A stretch of DNA of 64,000 bases from Porites lobata (GCA_942486035.1 CALNXK010000312.1:337111-401110), one strand, 5' to 3'; counted from the stretch's first letter, positions 23,141 to 34,932 are shown. Numbers and translations are program-made. Notes: a model not told the origin generated them from the letters alone.

Positions 23141-23502
23141 TGTAGCGTCCACTCATAGCTACTTGAAACTGTACTTTAATCAGTTGTTCACTTGCTAGTT
23201 CGTTTCTAATCTGCACATAACTTAATTTGTATTCATTCCATTCACAAATTGCGCGTGAAAGAGAAAGATTCGCTGAAATAACAACAACGCGACTATTACA
23301 AAGATGATATTGACCGAATAACCGAAAATACTGCATACTTACAAGTTGTGCCTTCTTAATGGAAAGGAAAACTTGTCCTAACGAAACGACAGTATAACTC
23401 CATAACAAAACATGTGCTTTTTCGTGGGAAAGAGCGCCCGCGATATTTTGTGTGCGGTCACCGAAGACCACACCATATAATGTTTATTTTCTGTCTCTTA
23501 CA
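23141..23502 (-). repeat. 3' LTR of the BEL/Pao element
   Basis: Begins tgtagcgtccactcatagct and ends ttctgtctcttaca in plus-strand reading; about 98% identical by eye to 30960-31319. It carries ttaat and lacks taa relative to the other LTR. Confidence 0.95.
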
Positions 23503-23515
23503 CGCTCCCCCCCGA
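23503..23515 (-). other. polypurine tract of the BEL/Pao element
   Basis: The minus strand reads CGGGGGGGGAGCG directly before the 3' LTR, the expected place for the plus-strand primer of an LTR retrotransposon. Confidence 0.65.
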
Positions 23516-23689
23516 AAGACGACTGGGGAGTCTTTCTGCTTTAGCACAAACTAGTACTGAGCGTACAAAAAACTAGTCGAAACTATCCGATCAGTACAGA
23601 GTTCCTCAAAAGTTCCCTCAGTTATCTTAACCTTTCGGAACAGTTCAGACGCTTCTCGGTGCCCTTCCTACACACATGAACTGGTATCT

Positions 23690-25375
23690 TCAAAGAGGTT
23701 TTGGCCGCTGTTCCAAGCCACCTAGTAACTGCTCTTCCAATAGACAGAGCTTCCGGACATCTCTGCGGTACGCTCCGTCCGCTGTTCTGACGACAACTTG
23801 GCGTACCATGCCTTCGCTATCAGGAAAGGTTTGCTCGACCAAGCCCTTTGGCCACTGACCCCGGGGCAAATTCTTGTCTGCAAGCAACGCTAAATCTCCT
23901 ACTATAAAGTTTGGCTTAGGTTGTAACCACTTCTGGCGTTCTTGGAGCGTTGGCAGATATTCCCTTGTCCACCTCTGCCAAAATTCATTTGCGAGAAGAT
24001 GAACGTGCTTCCATCTGGCTTTGAATCGATCTGACTCCTCGAATAAATCTGGGGATGAAGACGGGTTTCGGCGCAACAGAAGGATATGGTTCGGCGTCAG
24101 TGCTTCCAAATCCTTTGGATCATCAGAGACCGGTGTGATTGGCCTGTCATTCAAAATCTTCTCTACTTCAATGAGGAATGTTCTCAGGGTTTCTTCGTCT
24201 ACGAGGCGTTCTCCCACCATAGAATGAAGGATCCTTCTGATAGACCGTATAAGTCTCTCCCATACGCCGTCTTGGTGGCTGGCCGCGGGTGGGTTAAATT
24301 TCCACTCAATTCCTCTCCCGGTCAACTTCAACTGAATCTTCTCCTGATCCCACACCTTTAAAGCGTTGACGACGTCCAATTCAGCTCCTCAAAAATTAGT
24401 ACCGTTGTCACTATAGATAATACCTTGGGGGCCTCTTCTACCAACGAAGCGCAAAACGGCATTGATAAAACTGTCAGTGGAGAGGTCGTTAACTAACTCT
24501 ATGTGAACTGCTCGATATCTTAAGCAAGTGAGGATGCACCCGTAACGTTTGTTCAGAGAAGGGTCTATCCTTGATCTTGTGTTAGGTCCTATCTTCACGT
24601 AGAGGGGCCCGAAGTAATCCAACCCAACTGCAGCAAATGGATATACGAGCCTGTGACTGTCCGAAGACACTCTAACAACTGGAAGTGGTGCTGTCACTTG
24701 TTCTCGTAACTTGGCGTTCTGACGTTTGCACACATGGCACTTGCCAAGAACTTGCTTTATCGTGGAAACTGCATTCACGATCCAATAGCGCTGCCTAATT
24801 TCGGCCAGAACTTGATAGGTTCCTACGTGTCCATTCAAGTGATGATAGTGGCGAATTGTCAACTCAGACACGGGGTGCTTTGCTGGCAGTATCATCGGGT
24901 GCTTGGCATCATATGGCAAACTCGAGTGATTCAATCTTCTGCCGACACGTATGATTCCTTCATCTTCGAATGGCTTAAGTCTGGCTAGTCTGCCTTTGAT
25001 GACTGTTTCACTTTTCTCATCAGCAAATGACTGTTCCTGGACGAACTTCACAATTTTCTTCTCCGCTTTGTCCACGTCATGGATCGATAAGGTTTTAGGA
25101 CTATACTTCAAACTTCTATCTTTGTCGTTCTGGCACTGGGACTGCATCGGTCTGTTGAAGGCTCTACATAACCAGCCAACTATTCTTCTCAGTCGATTCC
25201 ACGACGAATATCGTTGGAACAAAATGCTCCAGAAATCCGCATGAACTGTGGATGCTCCAACAGTGACTTTCTCCTTTTTCACTCCGTCGTCCGTATCTAG
25301 GAGGTCTCCCAATTCCTCTGGAGGCTGCAGGGGCCAATCTTCAACTTCTCTCCACAAGAATTCTGGACCACGGCG
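23690..25375 (-). pseudogene. BEL/Pao integrase region
   Basis: Two open stretches in one frame, 25357 to 24392 and 24388 to 23690, separated by TGA at 24389-24391. The first has the His/His-Cys/Cys zinc site (RHYHHLNGHVG ... GKCHVCKRQ), the catalytic Asp in VGLDYFGPL and the second Asp in YSDNGTNF. The second has the Glu helix (GVWERLIRSIRRIL) and the BEL C-terminal part with LLRRNP, FWQRWTREYLPTLQ and VGDLALLADKN, ending near 23690. The TGA falls just after SDNGTNF and would be CGA (Arg) in a working element. Another stop, TAG at 25376-25378, separates it from RNase H and probably replaces TGG. No envelope-like frame lies between the integrase end and the LTR. Confidence 0.9.
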
Positions 25376-25378
25376 CTA

Positions 25379-27117
25379 CCTTTCCAGTTTTCCAGTCTCC
25401 GAGGCCTTGATCCCTCGGGAAGCATAATCCGCAGGATTGAGCTCTGATCGTACATGCCGCCACTGCCCTGGATCTGATTCTTGACGTATGACAGCTTACT
25501 TCATTGGCAATGTACTTAAGAACTATCATAGAGTCAGTCCAGTAAGTCACACTGTTAATCTTCAGTCTTCCTTCTAACTCTCTCGTTATGACCTTGTTGA
25601 CTTTCGTTGCTAGGGTAGCGGCTGTCAACTCCAGCTTTGGTACTGTTACAGCACTTTTCAAGGGTTTCACGCGAGACTTCCCCATTACGAAACAGCAATG
25701 AATTTGCCCCTGACTGTTAACAAGACGTAAATAAGAGGCTGTCCCATAACCATGCTCTTGGGATGCGTCGGCGAAATGATGAAGCTCTACATGTTTCACT
25801 TCACCGAAGTCCTTTGGCTTAAAACATCGAGGAATACTGAATCCTTGCAAGCTCATAAGCCCTTCTCTCCAACTCTTCCAACGTTCATACAATTCTCTTG
25901 GGAGCTTCTCATTCCAATCCAACTTTAGTTTGCACAATTCCTGATTCATTTCTCTTCCAGGTAAGAGTAGGGGGCTGGCGAATCCGAGCGGGTCATACAC
26001 CGTTGCAATAGATGATAAGACACCTTTCCGATTCTCTGGACGCTCCTTGTCATTCACAACAAAGTCAATGGTGTCACGTTCAACATTCCAGTGGATTTCT
26101 AGTGCTCTATCTATAGGCAAACTTTCTGATTTCAAATCTAAACTCTTAATGGTGGGTGCTCTTACCTTCACTGGGAACGCTGACAACACGCTGCGAGAAT
26201 TGGAAATCCATTTTGTCAATTCAAAGCCTCCTCTCGCAAGTAACTCCTGGAGCTGCTTACTGACTTGTACTGCGCGTTCTGAATCAGCAAAGGATTTAAG
26301 CAAGTCATCTACGTAGAAATCCTTAAGCATGGCGTCAACTGCCTCTTGGGAGAAGTCTTTCTCATTATCCTTAGCCGTCTTTCTCAGGGCGTATCCTGCT
26401 ACACTCGGCGAGGACTTTGCTCCAAAAATGTGCACGAGCATTTGGTAAGTCTTCATTCCCTTTGACAGGTCACCATTCGGCCACCATAAATAACACAACG
26501 CTCCACGATCTTCTGGTGCTAAGAAGACCTGGTGAAACATTCTCTTAATATCTGCCGTAACTGCAACGTCATCTACTCGGAATCTCAGGATCACTCCTAT
26601 CAGGGTGCTGGTGTTTTCAGGGCCTCTCAAAAGTTGCTCATTCAAAGACGTTCCACCACTCCTTGAGGCACAATCAAACACTACCCGCGGTTCTTCGGGT
26701 TTTCTAGGATGCCACACCACGTGATGAGGAAGGTACCATAGCGGCTTAAGCACTGGGACTTCATCATCAGGTACCCAGCGTGATGCTCCCTCGGTCAGGT
26801 ACTTTTCCATTACGCCACTGTACTTTTGGTGGAAAACTGGATCCTTCCGCATCTTTCTCTCGAGCCAACTTAACCTGCTTGTGGCCATCGACAGACTCTC
26901 AGGAAGGTCAGGCTTCTCTTGGCGAAAAGGAAGCTTAAGCTGATAGTGTCCATTCACTAAGGTCGCTGACTGATCCATAAGTTCCTGTGCTTTACGGTCC
27001 TCAACAGACATGCCTTCCTCAGCATTGGCATCAGCTTCAACAAATTCCTCATCATACATGCGCTCTAGCCGAACGCTTAAGCTATCTTGGCCGGTGCGAG
27101 TAAAGTTTATGTGAACA
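25379..27117 (-). pseudogene. BEL/Pao reverse transcriptase and RNase H region
   Basis: An open frame from the LINE insertion site (27117) to about 25485. RT motifs in order: RVVFDCASRS, ADIKRMFHQVFL, GAKSSPSVA and the catalytic YVDDLL (about 26300-26317). RNase H follows with HFADASQEHGYG, KLELTAATLA and YWTDSMIVLKYI. After IANE the frame shifts and a short piece normally present in the family appears to be missing. The next recognisable text in another frame is QWRHVRSELNPADYASRG, joining the pre-integrase linker. The N-terminal residues of the long frame upstream of 27117 are antisense LINE, not BEL. Confidence 0.9.
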
Positions 27118-27867
27118 TAAACGACATTTGCAATTAATGATTTTGAAGTTAGCCAGGTCACTACTGCAAAATCACTGGGAGTGACCATCGATGACAGACT
27201 TGATTGGAGTGGCCATATCGAGAAAGTAACAAAGAAAGTCGCTTCTGGTATTGGGGCCATAAAACGAATAAGGCACCTTGTCCCTCAGGCGACCTTACAA
27301 CTAATATATCAAGCTTTAATACAGCCACACTTTGATTATTGCAACATTGTTTGGGGAAACTGTGGGATAACCTTACGGAATAAGGTTCAAAAGCTACAAA
27401 ACAGAGCAGCCCGTGTTTTGACCTACTCAAGCTATGACGTAGATGCTGGTCACCTTTTCAAACTTCTAGGGTGGAAAAACCTAGCTTGCCAGCAACAATT
27501 TCAAAGAGCTACGATGGTTTACAGGTCTCTGCACGGGTTGGCTCCAAACTATCTTAGTTCTAAATTTGAAAGGCGAGAAGTCGCATATAACCTAAGGGAC
27601 TCTGAAAATAAACTCAATATTCCATTACCGCGCACAAACTATTACAAAAACAGCTTCAGCTATAGTGGCGCCATTCTCTGGAACAGTCTTCCTTGTAACT
27701 TAAGGGAAGCAGAGTCCCTTGGGCAATTTAAACGATTACTCAAAGAACTGTAAGGCACGGCATTCGTGGAAAGCAGCTTTTTTATTTAAATATTTTTATT
27801 ATATTAGTATTAGGCATTTTTAAAGCTGACGAATTTTGTACCGTGAATAAATAAAGATTATCTATCT
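27118..27867 (+). mobile_element. 5'-truncated non-LTR retrotransposon inserted in the BEL element
   Basis: Encodes the C-terminal part of a LINE reverse transcriptase, open from the left junction to the stop at 27753: KSLGVTIDDRLDW, IYQALIQPHFDYCNIVWGNC, LQNRAARVLT, HGLAPNYLS, WNSLP. About 110 bp of AT-rich 3' UTR ends in a gattatctatct tail. The 4 bp aaca occurs at both junctions (27114-27117 and 27868-27871); removing the insert rejoins the BEL frame. Strong 5' truncation is normal for LINEs. The clade is probably CR1/L2/Jockey-like but not determined. It lies opposite to the BEL element and must be younger. Confidence 0.88.
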
Positions 27868-29517
27868 AACACGGTCCTTAACGGTTTCTCCAATCGGGCC
27901 GTGGACTGTCCACCCAAGGGGCGTCCTCACTGCAACAGGTTTGCCTTGGTCTCCTTCTTTCCGATCTAACTGCTTGTCGATCAGGTCTGGGCGATCGTTT
28001 CCTATCAAAATTGTCACTTTCTTATCTCCTGTTTCGGGTAAGCTAACGTCACAGAGATGAGGCCAACGCTTAATATCCTCGTTTGTGGCCATTTGTCATG
28101 CTGAAACAGGAAGATTGCTTGTAGTCAAGATGTTTTCGAGTTGGAACTTTGCATCTCCTTCTAACGATTCAATTTCTAACTGGACTTCATGACCATGTCT
28201 TAGCTACCCGTCCGCACAGTTGGTGGTGGTCATAGTATAGCTGATTGGCTTCATATCCGTTACACCTATTTCACGCGCCAAACTATCTAGACAGAGCGAG
28301 GCGTCTGAACCGCTGTCTAGGAAAGCGTGTGTTATGATCTCTCTGGTGCCTCCCGGACATCTAATCTTAACTGGAACTACCTTAAAGCATACTCTGGGTC
28401 TGCCCGCTATGAGCACAGCAACCGTCACCAGATCCTGTTCCCTTGCACTTGCCATCGAAGGGCTGCTATCCTTCGTGTTGGGCGCTTGCACATTGCTACT
28501 GTTCGCTGAACCTTCCACCGCATTACTGCTGGGATTTCTAGGGTTCTTTTCATCAACGCTCTCCGACGGGAAATGTAGCAGGTAGTGGTGATCCTTGCCG
28601 CAACCTGATATTCGGCAGGTGAATCCCCTATCACATTGTTTCGCGGTATGTCCTTGGTCACAAAGTCCACGTTGACGAACAGTCTTTAGACGGTCATTCA
28701 ATGAGGCACTTCTGAACTTTCGGCACCTCCAAACATTGTGAGGTCCGGAACACTGAGCACACTTCCAAGGGGGCCTTGGTGATGTTTTCTGGCTCAGGCA
28801 GTTCTGGTCAGTTTGAGTCGCAAGGGTAGTAAACTTGGGAGGCGGATCCTTTATCTTGTTTGGTTCCTTTTTTTCTCGGTTACCAGGAGAAGAGGACCCT
28901 AATTCTTGCCCGTATCTATTGTTTATACGATCTGCAACTCTTCGAACAAATTCAACAAAGTCCGCAAAGTCCGCTCGACCTTTTCGCTTGATGAGATCTC
29001 CTGCTTTATCCACCCACTTCCTTTTCAGGCCCTCATCAGGGAGCTTTCGCATCAACGAGATTATGACATCTTCGTTGTCTAACCGACTCACGTAGTTGTA
29101 ACCCATACTAGTCAGGACCCTCCTAGCATCTTCCAGTCGCCTTACAAACTCCATGAGAGTCGTCGCATCTGCTTTCCACACTTGAATTTCTCTCAGTTTC
29201 TTCATGTGGGCTTCTACTATCATGTGAGGCTGGCCAAAGTTCTCGCTAAGAGTTCTCCAGGCTTCTGTGTACCTTTTACCCACTGTCAAATTAACGCAAC
29301 TCCTAATTGCTTCTTTAGCTTTGCCTGAGCACTGAGCTAAAAGGCGTGTCAGTCTTTGAGACTCATCAGACACCTGGTTCTCAATATTGTCTCTAAAGTT
29401 CGTAACAAGCTCCACATACTCCAAAGGGTCTCCACTGAATTTCATCAACTCTACTTTCGGTAAGGATGGCCCTTGCTTGATTGCTTCGGCAACTGCCACC
29501 CAAGGATCAGGTTGCAT
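27868..29517 (-). pseudogene. BEL/Pao gag second half and aspartic protease
   Basis: The frame from 29517 starts at MQPDPWVAVAEAI and continues the gag. Residues ~20-200 are a helical gag domain of the DUF1759 type (KFSGDPLEY, RLLAQCSGKAKEAI). C253-C265 (CAQCSGPHNVWRC) and later Cys/His groups are zinc knuckles. Residues ~365-420 hold the protease with active site HAFLDSGSDASLCL. TAG at 28204-28206 interrupts the protease; TGA at 28096-28098 follows. The frame then continues to the LINE junction as TNEDIKRWPHLCDV ... TPLGWTVHGPIG, typical of the BEL protease/RT linker. Both stops are one transition away from Gln and Arg codons. Confidence 0.88.
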
Positions 29518-29630
29518 GCGTGACTGCGGACTAGCTCGCTGCTCAAAAGGAGGGGCTGAATAAATGTACGTTGATGTGGATTGCTGAGGAGTGTCGGCAG
29601 GATAGAACTCGGTTGCTGATGTATCTAAAC

Positions 29631-30911
29631 CTACAGTTCATGGACTACAAGACCATGTAGGCATTCCTGGTGATTGGTGCATCGACATTGGTGATGCCGC
29701 AACAGCTGTGGATGTTGCCTTTGGCAAATTAAAACGAGGTACATAACTGATAGGCGTGCTGAACTTAGAACAATTAATTGGAGCTCTACGTTTGGACCAG
29801 AAGTCGTGACCGCTGACCCTGATGTTACGTAACTCGCAGTCACCAATGATGAAAGTGAAGTTTGGGCAATATCTTGTGCTGACGATGTTTGCATTTTTCC
29901 ATTGTCAACAACTGGCTCGGATTCTGAAGAGGGTGTGGCACCACCCGTAACAGGCTGTGACAAATGCCCCTTCGTAGGAGGATAATTGGCACTATGCTCT
30001 TTTAAGTAATCATTCATCCCATCCTTTGCTTCATTCTCTTCGCCGCACTCCAGCAATAAGTCAATTTCCGCCTGCTTCATCTTAGTTTTAGCACTCAACA
30101 GCTCTAATTTCCTGTTTAACTCTGCTTTACTGCTTTCTACTTCTTCTAATTTGCGTTCTAGTTCCTGCTTTTCCTTTAGGGTCTGCACTTCCAATTTAGC
30201 TTCTACTGCCACCCTTCTCTTCTCTTTAACACTGCCTCTATTTGACACACAACTTCTCTCGCTCTTGTCAGACCCATGGCTCAATCCAGATTCAGAAGGA
30301 GGGGTACCTACTCCCTTTTTCCTCCACTGATTTATGAGGATTTCTAACTGTAATTTCATTTCTCGTTCATTCTGATAATTGTCAATAATAAATTGTTTTT
30401 TCTCTTCATCATCTTCAAAGCTGAAGTAATTATCATGACTGACAACAAAGTTACGAAATGCTTCTTCATACCTGTAAATCTCGGCTTCCACTCCCCTTAT
30501 CTGTGTGCTAGGGCTTAAAATCAATTCTTGTACACAATTTCGCTGTTTCCGCAGTTCTCCAAGATACCAGTTTCGCTGACGCTTCGCATTAACCGCTTTC
30601 TCGACTCGAACTTCCAATTCATCTATTCTTTTGTTCGGCTCCCTTAATCTAACAGGCCTGGAACTACTGCCTTGTTCTACCGGATCCTCGCCATAGAAAG
30701 CAAATTCCACGTTTCCACTTCTTAATGATGGCCCTACTTGCTCTAGTCCACCATTCTCATCACCTTGGAACGTGCGCTGAGGCGATTTCTCTGTTGGCGC
30801 CGAATTGGGAACATTTTCCTTCTGTGGAGTCACATGAGTCGCTGCTTGCTCGTGTCCACCTTTCTTACCACCACTTTTCGATTTCTTGCTCTTCGAATTC
30901 TTGCCAGTCAT
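29631..30911 (-). pseudogene. BEL/Pao gag first half
   Basis: Starts 49 bp inside the 5' LTR boundary with MTGKNSKSKKSKSGGKKGG, a basic start. A long charged coiled-coil region follows (LEVRVEKAVNAKRQRN; KLEVQTLKEKQELERKLEEV). Near 29830 the frame shifts by one nucleotide; the other frame carries the continuation (FSTPISYVPRFNLPK), which then meets TGA at 29638-29640 before joining the next frame. The last ~50 residues of the open frame are therefore out-of-frame text. Coiled-coil N-termini before the DUF1759 part are usual in BEL gag proteins. Confidence 0.82.
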
Positions 30912-30959
30912 TCCGTTCCTTTAACCACAGTACTGCTTGAAATTAATAACTTCGAATGA

Positions 30960-31319
30960 TGTAGCGTCCACTCATAGCTACTTGAAACTGTACTTTAATC
31001 AGTTGTTCACTTGCTAGTTCGTTTCTAATCTGCACATAACTTGTATTCATTCCATTCACAAATTGCACGTGAAAGAGAAAGATTCGCTGAAATAACAACA
31101 ATGCGACTATTACAAAGATGATATTGACCGAATAACCGAAAATACTGCATACTTACAAGTAATTGTGCCTTCTTAATGGAAAGGAAAACTTGTCCTAACG
31201 AAACGACAGTATAACTCCATAACAAAACGTGTGCTTTTTCGTGGGAAAGAGCGTCCGCGATATTTTGTGTGCGGTCACCGAAGACCACACCATATAACGT
31301 TTATTTTCTGTCTGTTACA
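30960..31319 (-). repeat. 5' LTR of the BEL/Pao element
   Basis: Partner of 23141-23502. Ends ttctgtctgttaca before the target repeat gaggt. A tRNA primer site could not be recognised just inside it. Confidence 0.95.
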
Positions 31320-31870
31320 GAGGTTGTTTCCCACTACTGCCGTGTGTCGGCCTGACAAGCGACTGTGTGATGACCCGTTGTCATGCTTAACCTTGTTCAC
31401 ATTCAAAGACAACTTTTCACCTTGGGATGTCTCCCTAACGTCTCGTACATCTTTCTGCGCCATTCCTTGGGTGATAGCAGCGTCCATGGCTTTCTTGAAC
31501 GTGAAGTCAGCGGATAACAATTTCCATTAAATCTGCTCCCAATGAAGCCCACAAGTGAATCAATCGTGTCGACTATCATTTAAATGTTTGTTTGTGAATT
31601 CACGTCCTAGCAAGGAGTAAAGTCAACGATACTTTGCCCTGGTTTCAGGCTTGCAGAGTGGAACCAGTATCTTACTGCCACTTTTAAACAAGTGGGCTTA
31701 TAATGACCCTGCAGTAGAGTTGCCAGCTGGTCGTAGGTATTCCTGTCTGGCTCTTCTGGGAAGGATAAATCTTTCGATACTCCTAAGCACTGCTGCCAAT
31801 AGATGTAAGAAGTATCGCTCTTCACTTAGTGGCATTGTCTGAATCGTTCTTAATATCGTTAGCAATGAAA
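31320..31870 (-). pseudogene. Ty3/gypsy gag relic, capsid part
   Basis: Two frames with small breaks. 31825-31607 has EEPDRNTYDQLATLLQGHY and SLKPGQSIVDF. 31520-31320 has ADFTFKKAMDAAITQGMAQK and RHTAVVGNNL, where the BEL element begins. The order and spacing match gypsy gag (capsid, then basic linker, then knuckles), and the frame continues at 23140 into the knuckle. Together with 23034-23140 and 14651-14953 this is one element split twice. Confidence 0.75.
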
Positions 31871-32469
31871 TATTCTTGTAACGGCTAAAGGTAACTCTCG
31901 ATATCTTAAGACTCAGGGCCTAGTTGTTAGAATGGAGATCAACGCTAACTTGGGGTAAAGTTTTAAACTGGGTTTCTTTTTCTTTTGATCAAAAGCACTT
32001 TCTTGAATATTTCTCTATTCTTTTTGAAGTATCCAGTCATCGTAATTTAGGCAAAGAGAATTAAACTGGATTTGCTTTTAAGCTCTCATATCCGAGTTCA
32101 AGTTTTGGATTTTAACCTTGGGTTATCTTAACCCAGCTTCAAACAACCCGGCCCAGAATTAAAAGTATCAAAGGGTGGTCTGCCTGCCATATCACTTGCT
32201 GATGTTGGAGGTTTAAAAGCCGTGTTCGTCCATAATTCTGGTAATTCCTCGTTGGTCGATGTTGACTGTTCGTTTGCTGGGTGTACTTCGTCACCACTGT
32301 TACGTATTGCGTCGTTCTGTAAGGCGTAAGATTGAGCTTCAGAAATTCAACAGACCTATTATTCTCCCAACGAAATACACAAAAGAATGTGAAAACCGCT
32401 CTAAGAGTGTGATGCAAGAGCACGTGGTATGACGTCATACACCACAATTTATTATTTAAAAAGTAGTAT

Positions 32470-32707
32470 TGACAAGTTTTGAACGATGTGAGTTTAGGCA
32501 GAAGAAGTTTACTTTGCGTAATTCTATTTTCTGCTGTTGAACTCTTTATTCGATTGCTTGATTTGAGTCTGTAGATCGCCATACTTGTCTGAGAAATTAA
32601 CTCAAACTTTTAGTTTATTAAACGTTGTGATCATATTTTCCATTTTGGAATGGAAGGGTGAAAGCTCCTTCTTTAGAAGCTTCTTCACCTGGTTGATTGT
32701 AGCCATT
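32470..32707 (-). pseudogene. coiled-coil fragment resembling a LINE ORF1 start
   Basis: ATG at 32705 opens NQVKKLLKKELSPFHSKMEN, then a helical charged stretch with a stop after NKLKV and further breaks. It resembles the coiled-coil start of ORF1 proteins of LINEs. It overlaps the decayed 3' end of the third gene copy. Weak evidence. Confidence 0.3.
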
Positions 32708-33590
32708 ACTTAAGTAGCACCGAAAAGACAACCGAGGACTTTCACACGTGACCAGCCACCCTAACATATGCTGATTCCAAACCATCTGAACACTCTTGAC
32801 TCCCTCATGCGAAAGCACAGCGTCTTTCATTTGCGTTGCATTTGTCACATCAGTGCCCTCATTTATGAATATCCTAATGTGAGACTTTGCTGCTGCAGTC
32901 ATTCTGTCAGCTGCTCCCTTCTCTCCTTGAAATCTACACCTGCCACTCTTTTCCAGTTGAAGCCTCTATGGAAGGAAAGGCGAAAAGTGTTGCATAGGAT
33001 TGGTAGCAGTCAGCGTTGTCTTGGTGAAGAACTGCCTTGGTGATGTTAGGGTGCTCAGAGGATAGTGAATAAAGTACATGCTGTATTATGAAGATGACTG
33101 CAGAGTCGTCTTGTTTGCAGCACTGTATGTGGTGAATTAATGCTTGCGATTGTAGCTCACAAAGGAAACTGCAATAGACAACAGAAATGTGCCATGAAAT
33201 TTTCCTCGTTGCATCCAATCTGGTTTACGATTCACAATGCATGTGACAAAGGAATTTAATGGCCCAGTTATTTACAATTAGTACAGTGTACTCATCCGAC
33301 CTGCCTTGGTCCTGTCGAACAGCCCTTAACTGGTGGTAATTCCAGGTATGAATGGCATGTTGTGCTGTCCGAATTGGATAGAGCGCTTCATCACAGTCAT
33401 CCTCACTGGGGTGAAATGCATCTTACATCAGTCGCTCAATACCTGCCTGTGTTGATTCTACGGCTTTACATTCCTCACACCTCTCATCATGGCGATGATT
33501 ACACTGCTGTTTGAATTCTGTTTGTGTTTGGCTACTTAATGCGTACACGCTACAGTGTTCTTTCAGATCTGAATTTTCACTTGTGTGAAC
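32708..33590 (-). pseudogene. third, decayed copy of the transposase-like gene, exon 5 only
   Basis: Begins at a conserved acceptor (cag at 33591-33593) with VHTSENS, matching the exon 5 start of the other copies. It keeps the cluster CNHRHDERCEEC and LHQDNADCYQS. The ITQDW motif has become VNNW, so the first acidic residue is lost, and DPQGGKG is destroyed. Several stops occur (for example before DAFHPSEDD). Similarity fades near IKSVQM-like text around 32770. The retained acceptor shows a genomic duplicate, not a processed copy. No other exons were found beside it. Confidence 0.75.
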
Positions 33591-33593
33591 CTG

Positions 33594-34239
33594 TAAAAAA
33601 GGAAACCATTCAAAAGGGCTGTGGGCAGTAGTTTATCTGCAAACGTCCTTAAACATCCATTTTTGTTTGGTTTAACAAAAGGTCAATGTTAACTAAAACA
33701 CTTGCTTGTTACACTGGCAAAACGTAAAAAAAACGCTCTTTTGGTATGACTAAATAGTTAATAAATACTTAAATGCACAATGAAGATAAGGTGTTCAATA
33801 GCACTGAACACACTAAGACTTTGCTGGAGCAAAGTTGCTTTAGTAAGTCTAAATCATTTCGTGGTCTAAATTTTTGCATTGTTTTTGTCTGACTTGTCTT
33901 GTTAATCAACTCTGTCATCGACCGAAGTAAGTCGTGTAATGGAAAATAACATTCTGCCCTTCTAATGCGTCCAGCCTGGAGAAACCACTGATTGCAGGGT
34001 AGCCATCCTGCTGTACTGTTCTTTATTTTTACAGCATATCGACTGAGGTTTGAGGAAAACAAAGAAACACGTGAAGGAAACAGTTTTCTCAGACTTCTTA
34101 CTTTTTGCCACCGTTAGGGTCAATCTCAAAATTGTAATCTCTATGAGTGGATGCTCGTTGCACGGGATTTAGTTAATACTCGCTATATATTTTCGTGGAG
34201 GCGAAAAGTCAGTGAATTTAATCAACTTTAGTACAGCGT
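33594..34239. other. no gene seen
   Basis: Short open frames with no recognisable content. Confidence 0.5.
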
Positions 34240-34328
34240 GACATTGTGATGTAAATCTCTTCGCACATTGCTCGAAATTTTGACATCGTGATGTAAATCT
34301 CTTCGCACATTGCTCGAAATTTTGACAG
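34240..34328. repeat. tandem duplication, 45 bp unit
   Basis: The unit gatgtaaatctcttcgcaca followed by ttgctcgaaattttgaca occurs twice in a row with one difference near the start. Confidence 0.9.
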
Positions 34329-34645
34329 GTGAATTCGTGCATGAGTAAACCATTCATTCTCTAGATAAACTGCATTGAGAGGGTATTTGAAAAACAAAAA
34401 ACAATGTACTACCTTTTCTGCTACTAGTAGGGACTATAAAAAAGTTTATTTATAAAATAGACCATAGTAAAACAGGGATGACCAAATTTTTTTCTCTCAT
34501 CTCATGCTGGTTTGCTTAAATTAAGCTCCTGAAACGCAATGTTCTTAGCTTTTTAATTATCCCCTGCTGAAGTGTTCAGCTCCCAATTTTTATAAGCTTG
34601 ACTTCTAATTATTCTATCCAATCTGTAATACCATATTTATTATTA

Positions 34646-34929
34646 TTACATCCACTTTGAAATCACTGGCTATCCGTGCCATCTGATTGGCTCTCAGCAG
34701 TGTGATTTATTCCTAAATCGCACCATTTTTTGCTCTAAATCGCATCTGTTCCAAATCGCGTCATTCATGTTCTAAATCCTACCATTTTTGTTCTATATAT
34801 CGCATCATTTCTGTTTCGAATACAAAATGAGATGTAAAAGTCTTTTTGTTTCGGCTTTTTAACAAACCGGCTACTCGATCAATAAAATATTGGTACTGAC
34901 TGAATTCCGCAATTTCAAAATGGATGTAA
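34646..34929. mobile_element. MITE with ttacatcca ends and internal 24 bp repeats
   Basis: Left end ttacatccactttgaaat, right end its near reverse complement (atttcaaaatggatgtaa). Inside, variants of tctaaatcgcatcatttttg recur about four times at 34725-34812. Noncoding. The target duplication is not clear in the surrounding tta/taa sequence. Confidence 0.7.
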
Positions 34930-34932
34930 TAA

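Larger units (their letters stand above)
23141..31319 (-). mobile_element. full-length BEL/Pao LTR retrotransposon, inactivated
   Basis: Two LTRs of about 360 bp (23141-23502 and 30960-31319), TG...CA ends, flanked by the 5 bp direct repeat gaggt (23136-23140 and 31320-31324). The LTRs differ by roughly six substitutions and two small indels, so the insertion is fairly young. Coding order on the minus strand is gag, protease, RT, RNase H, integrase; the RT motif YVDD and the BEL-type integrase place it in BEL/Pao. At least five nonsense codons, a gag frameshift and a lesion after RNase H disable it. A plus-strand LINE fragment (27118-27867) is inserted at the start of the RT region. It sits inside a gypsy gag relic. 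Confidence 0.95.

Noticed and set aside
27118..27260. N-terminus of the long BEL frame starting at 27260
   Set aside because: That part is the antisense strand of the inserted LINE fragment.
30930..30959. tRNA primer binding site inside the BEL 5' LTR
   Set aside because: No 3' tRNA complement of convincing length directly at the LTR edge.
32139..32582. 147-codon minus-strand frame
   Set aside because: No recognisable motif; it overlaps another frame with LINE ORF1-like text.
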